A stretch of DNA of 15,801 nt from Pseudomonadota bacterium (lineage in GTDB: Bacteria > Pseudomonadota > Alphaproteobacteria > Paracaedibacterales > CAIULA01): the NCBI GenBank assembly GCA_021804455.1, contig JAJZHT010000010.1, forward strand, positions 1-15,801, read 5' to 3'. Both the position numbers and the translations under genes were made by a program. A model generated the notes under the pieces. It did not search any database, was not told the origin of the DNA, and worked only from the letters and a program-made list of their open reading frames with translations. Below are positions 14,371 through 15,801 of the stretch, piece after piece. The stretch's first letter is position 1, and every line of letters begins with the position of its first letter.

Positions 14371-15318
14371 ATGTTTGAGTTTATTGAAGTTCCTGGTGCC
14401 CCTATTGGAAAAAATAGGATTCGTGTTTACAAAGACTTTTCTGCATTTCGCCATAAAACAATTTTGATGGTGTTGGGGCTTAATGGTTATTTGGAAGGCT
14501 ATGATACACTCTTTAAAATGTTTGTTAGACTAGGCTTTAATATTGTAAGTTTTGAGCATCGTGGTTCAGGATTATCTGATAATTTTACAGAAAAGCCAGG
14601 TTGCCACCACCTTGAATCTGAAGATTCCTTACTTCAAGATTTAGAAGTAGCTTTTTCTTGTATACCACCCACACAAAAAATTCATATGGCTGGTTTTTCT
14701 TTCGGTGGACCAATCAGCCTTCATTTTCTTAAGCGTTCACCTTTAGCTGCCCGAATAGAAAAGCTAATTTTATTTGCTCCTATGATTAAGTTTCTCACAA
14801 ACAAAATTCCACCCCTTATTGCACGTTGGTATGCCTGGTTAGGGGCTAAAGTACTGCCAGAAAAAGATCTATACAAAAACTATGGACAGGGCATTTATGA
14901 TCCAGAAAACCATACGACCATGATGTATGTAAAAGCTTATGATCCTCTTGTTTTAAGAAAAAATGCTCTAATCGCTACTTCGTGTCTTATAGAAATTAAC
15001 AAACTTTTAAATATAGCGGAACAGTATAAAGATCAACCCAATACTACCAATATGTTAAGCCGAAAGGCATTGGATATTTTATTCCATCTGGTGAATACTT
15101 TGCCAAATCCAAATATGGTTAAAATTCCCACCTTAATGTTTACAGCGGGAAAAGAATTTTATGTCGATACTTTGGCTTCTATAAAATATGGTATGGATAT
15201 CAAAAATTGTCAAATCGTGCATATTCCCCAAGCTCGCCATGGAGTCGTTTTAGAGACCCCAGAGATCTTCAAGGTTATGGAACAAAATATCAAAATCTTT
15301 ATTGAAGATAATATATAG
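14371..15318 (+). CDS. Alpha/beta hydrolase, lysophospholipase-like
   Basis: 315 residues, a serine hydrolase of the alpha/beta fold, closest in feel to PldB/monoacylglycerol lipase proteins. The nucleophile elbow is GFSFGG with S110. Likely Asp is D266 in TAGKEFYVDT and His is H290 in QARHGVV, in the usual order. An oxyanion-type loop, LGLNGYLEGYD, and FEHRGSGLSD precede the nucleophile. A helical cap (about 138-240) contains IPPLIARWYAWLGAKVLP. There is no signal peptide, so it is probably cytoplasmic or peripheral. The actual substrate is unknown; a lipid ester is a guess from family resemblance. The ATG at 14371 lacks a ribosome site (AGGAG near 14326 is too far), and upstream in-frame stops exclude a longer protein. 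Confidence 0.87.
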   Translation: MFEFIEVPGAPIGKNRIRVYKDFSAFRHKTILMVLGLNGYLEGYDTLFKMFVRLGFNIVSFEHRGSGLSDNFTEKPGCHHLESEDSLLQDLEVAFSCIPPTQKIHMAGFSFGGPISLHFLKRSPLAARIEKLILFAPMIKFLTNKIPPLIARWYAWLGAKVLPEKDLYKNYGQGIYDPENHTTMMYVKAYDPLVLRKNALIATSCLIEINKLLNIAEQYKDQPNTTNMLSRKALDILFHLVNTLPNPNMVKIPTLMFTAGKEFYVDTLASIKYGMDIKNCQIVHIPQARHGVVLETPEIFKVMEQNIKIFIEDNI

Positions 15319-15421
15319 CGAAATTCTTATAAGGCTTTTCTGGTAATGTCATTTTAAATATCTTGAAAATATATTTATTTTTATTAAAATATTATATATT
15401 AGATTAAAAAGTCTTGTTTAC

Positions 15422-15646
15422 ATGAAAAAAGCACTTTTTGTTTGTTTGATAAATTTGATGCTTGCAGAAACAGCCTTTGCAAAGTCCTCTTTTCCAGAAT
15501 CTTCACCTCAAAAAAATGGGCACAATGAAACCTTTCTAACACCTTCAAAGCTAAAAAAATTTTTGACTTTAGCTCTGCTTGTTGCGCAACACAGAAATTC
15601 AAAAAACTCTTCCCATCCTTACTTCTACAAACACAAAAAACATTAA
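15422..15646 (+). CDS. Small secreted protein of unknown function
   Basis: 74 residues. MKKALFVCLINLMLAETAFA is a well-formed signal peptide with an AXA-type cleavage site, leaving about 54 residues that are basic and rich in Ser, Lys, His and Asn (ending YFYKHKKH). No family recognised. The ribosome site is weak (AAAAAG about nine bases ahead). The textbook signal peptide is the main reason to call it; an open frame on the opposite strand overlaps it but looks like a shadow. It could be a small periplasmic peptide or the stump of a larger gene. Confidence 0.55.
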   Translation: MKKALFVCLINLMLAETAFAKSSFPESSPQKNGHNETFLTPSKLKKFLTLALLVAQHRNSKNSSHPYFYKHKKH

Positions 15647-15726
15647 ATTGTTTTAAATAGGGTTGAAAAGAGCCCCGTGTTTCGTTAAAACCAGGGACTA
15701 AGTTTCCTAATCTTCGTTGAGGAACC

Positions 15727-15801
15727 ATGAAACTGCTTCAGTTATTATGGCTTTTAAAAAGTGTTTGCTTGGTAGGAATAACCCCTGGTCGAGGTTGTGA
15801 T
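15727..15801 (+). CDS. 5' end of a gene running off the window, possible signal peptide
   Basis: ATG at 15727 preceded by GAGGA (15719-15723). 25 codons are open to the window edge: MKLLQLLWLLKSVCLVGITP and then GRGCD. The basic start and hydrophobic run look like a signal peptide or membrane segment. Too little is visible to name it. Confidence 0.45.
   Translation, partial: MKLLQLLWLLKSVCLVGITPGRGCD

Noticed and set aside
15399..15728. 109-codon minus-strand open frame opposite the small secreted protein
   Set aside because: The plus-strand frame begins with a textbook signal peptide; the minus frame has no ribosome site or domain and spans the start of the next plus gene.

Overview
The window looks like a piece of an AT-rich alphaproteobacterial chromosome. 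The clearest pointers are an adjacent bamD-recN pair, a family 4-type uracil-DNA glycosylase of the alphaproteobacterial kind (WRPPGNR in place of CRPPGNR), and an RMD1/DUF155 protein, a family shared with mitochondria. Degraded insertion sequences and several signal-peptide proteins without recognisable domains would fit a host-associated lineage of the Holosporales/Rickettsiales type. That placement is inference from gene content, not from a phylogeny.

Layout. (1) 1-2542 is a decayed mobile-element zone. Two inverted remnants of one IS3-family element (1-289 on minus, about 1693-2479 on plus) flank a 440-residue secreted protein of unknown function, whose last 14 or so codons come from the IS. 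A scrap of another transposase 3' end follows. (2) 2583-3138 holds greA behind a good sigma70 promoter. (3) 3197-7061 is one plus-strand transcription unit. It encodes a polar amino acid ABC transporter (lipoprotein binding protein, permease, ATPase), a CpoB/YbgF-like coiled-coil/TPR periplasmic protein and a MetQ-type binding protein, and ends in a strong hairpin. (4) 7078-8364 (minus) encodes a secreted coiled-coil protein of unknown function. (5) udg (plus) converges on recN, which follows bamD on minus; a tRNA-Arg(CCG) gene with its own promoter lies upstream of bamD. (6) 12193-15801 (plus) holds a secreted protein with short repeats, a bulged hairpin, an RMD1-family membrane protein, an alpha/beta hydrolase, a very small secreted protein, and the start of another gene that runs off the window.

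How the parts work together. The five-gene unit combines nutrient uptake across the inner membrane with a Tol-Pal/cell-wall type accessory protein. The MetQ homologue has no MetN or MetI beside it and no lipobox, so its partner is an open question. bamD (outer-membrane protein assembly) and recN (double-strand break repair) keep their usual alphaproteobacterial adjacency, but the commonly linked lpxC and ligA are not next to them. Three large secreted proteins (417, 7078 and 12193), a 74-residue one (15422) and possibly the partial gene at 15727 are the unexplained part; none has a domain I can name. I see no phage genes, CRISPR array, toxin-antitoxin pair or clear defence system.
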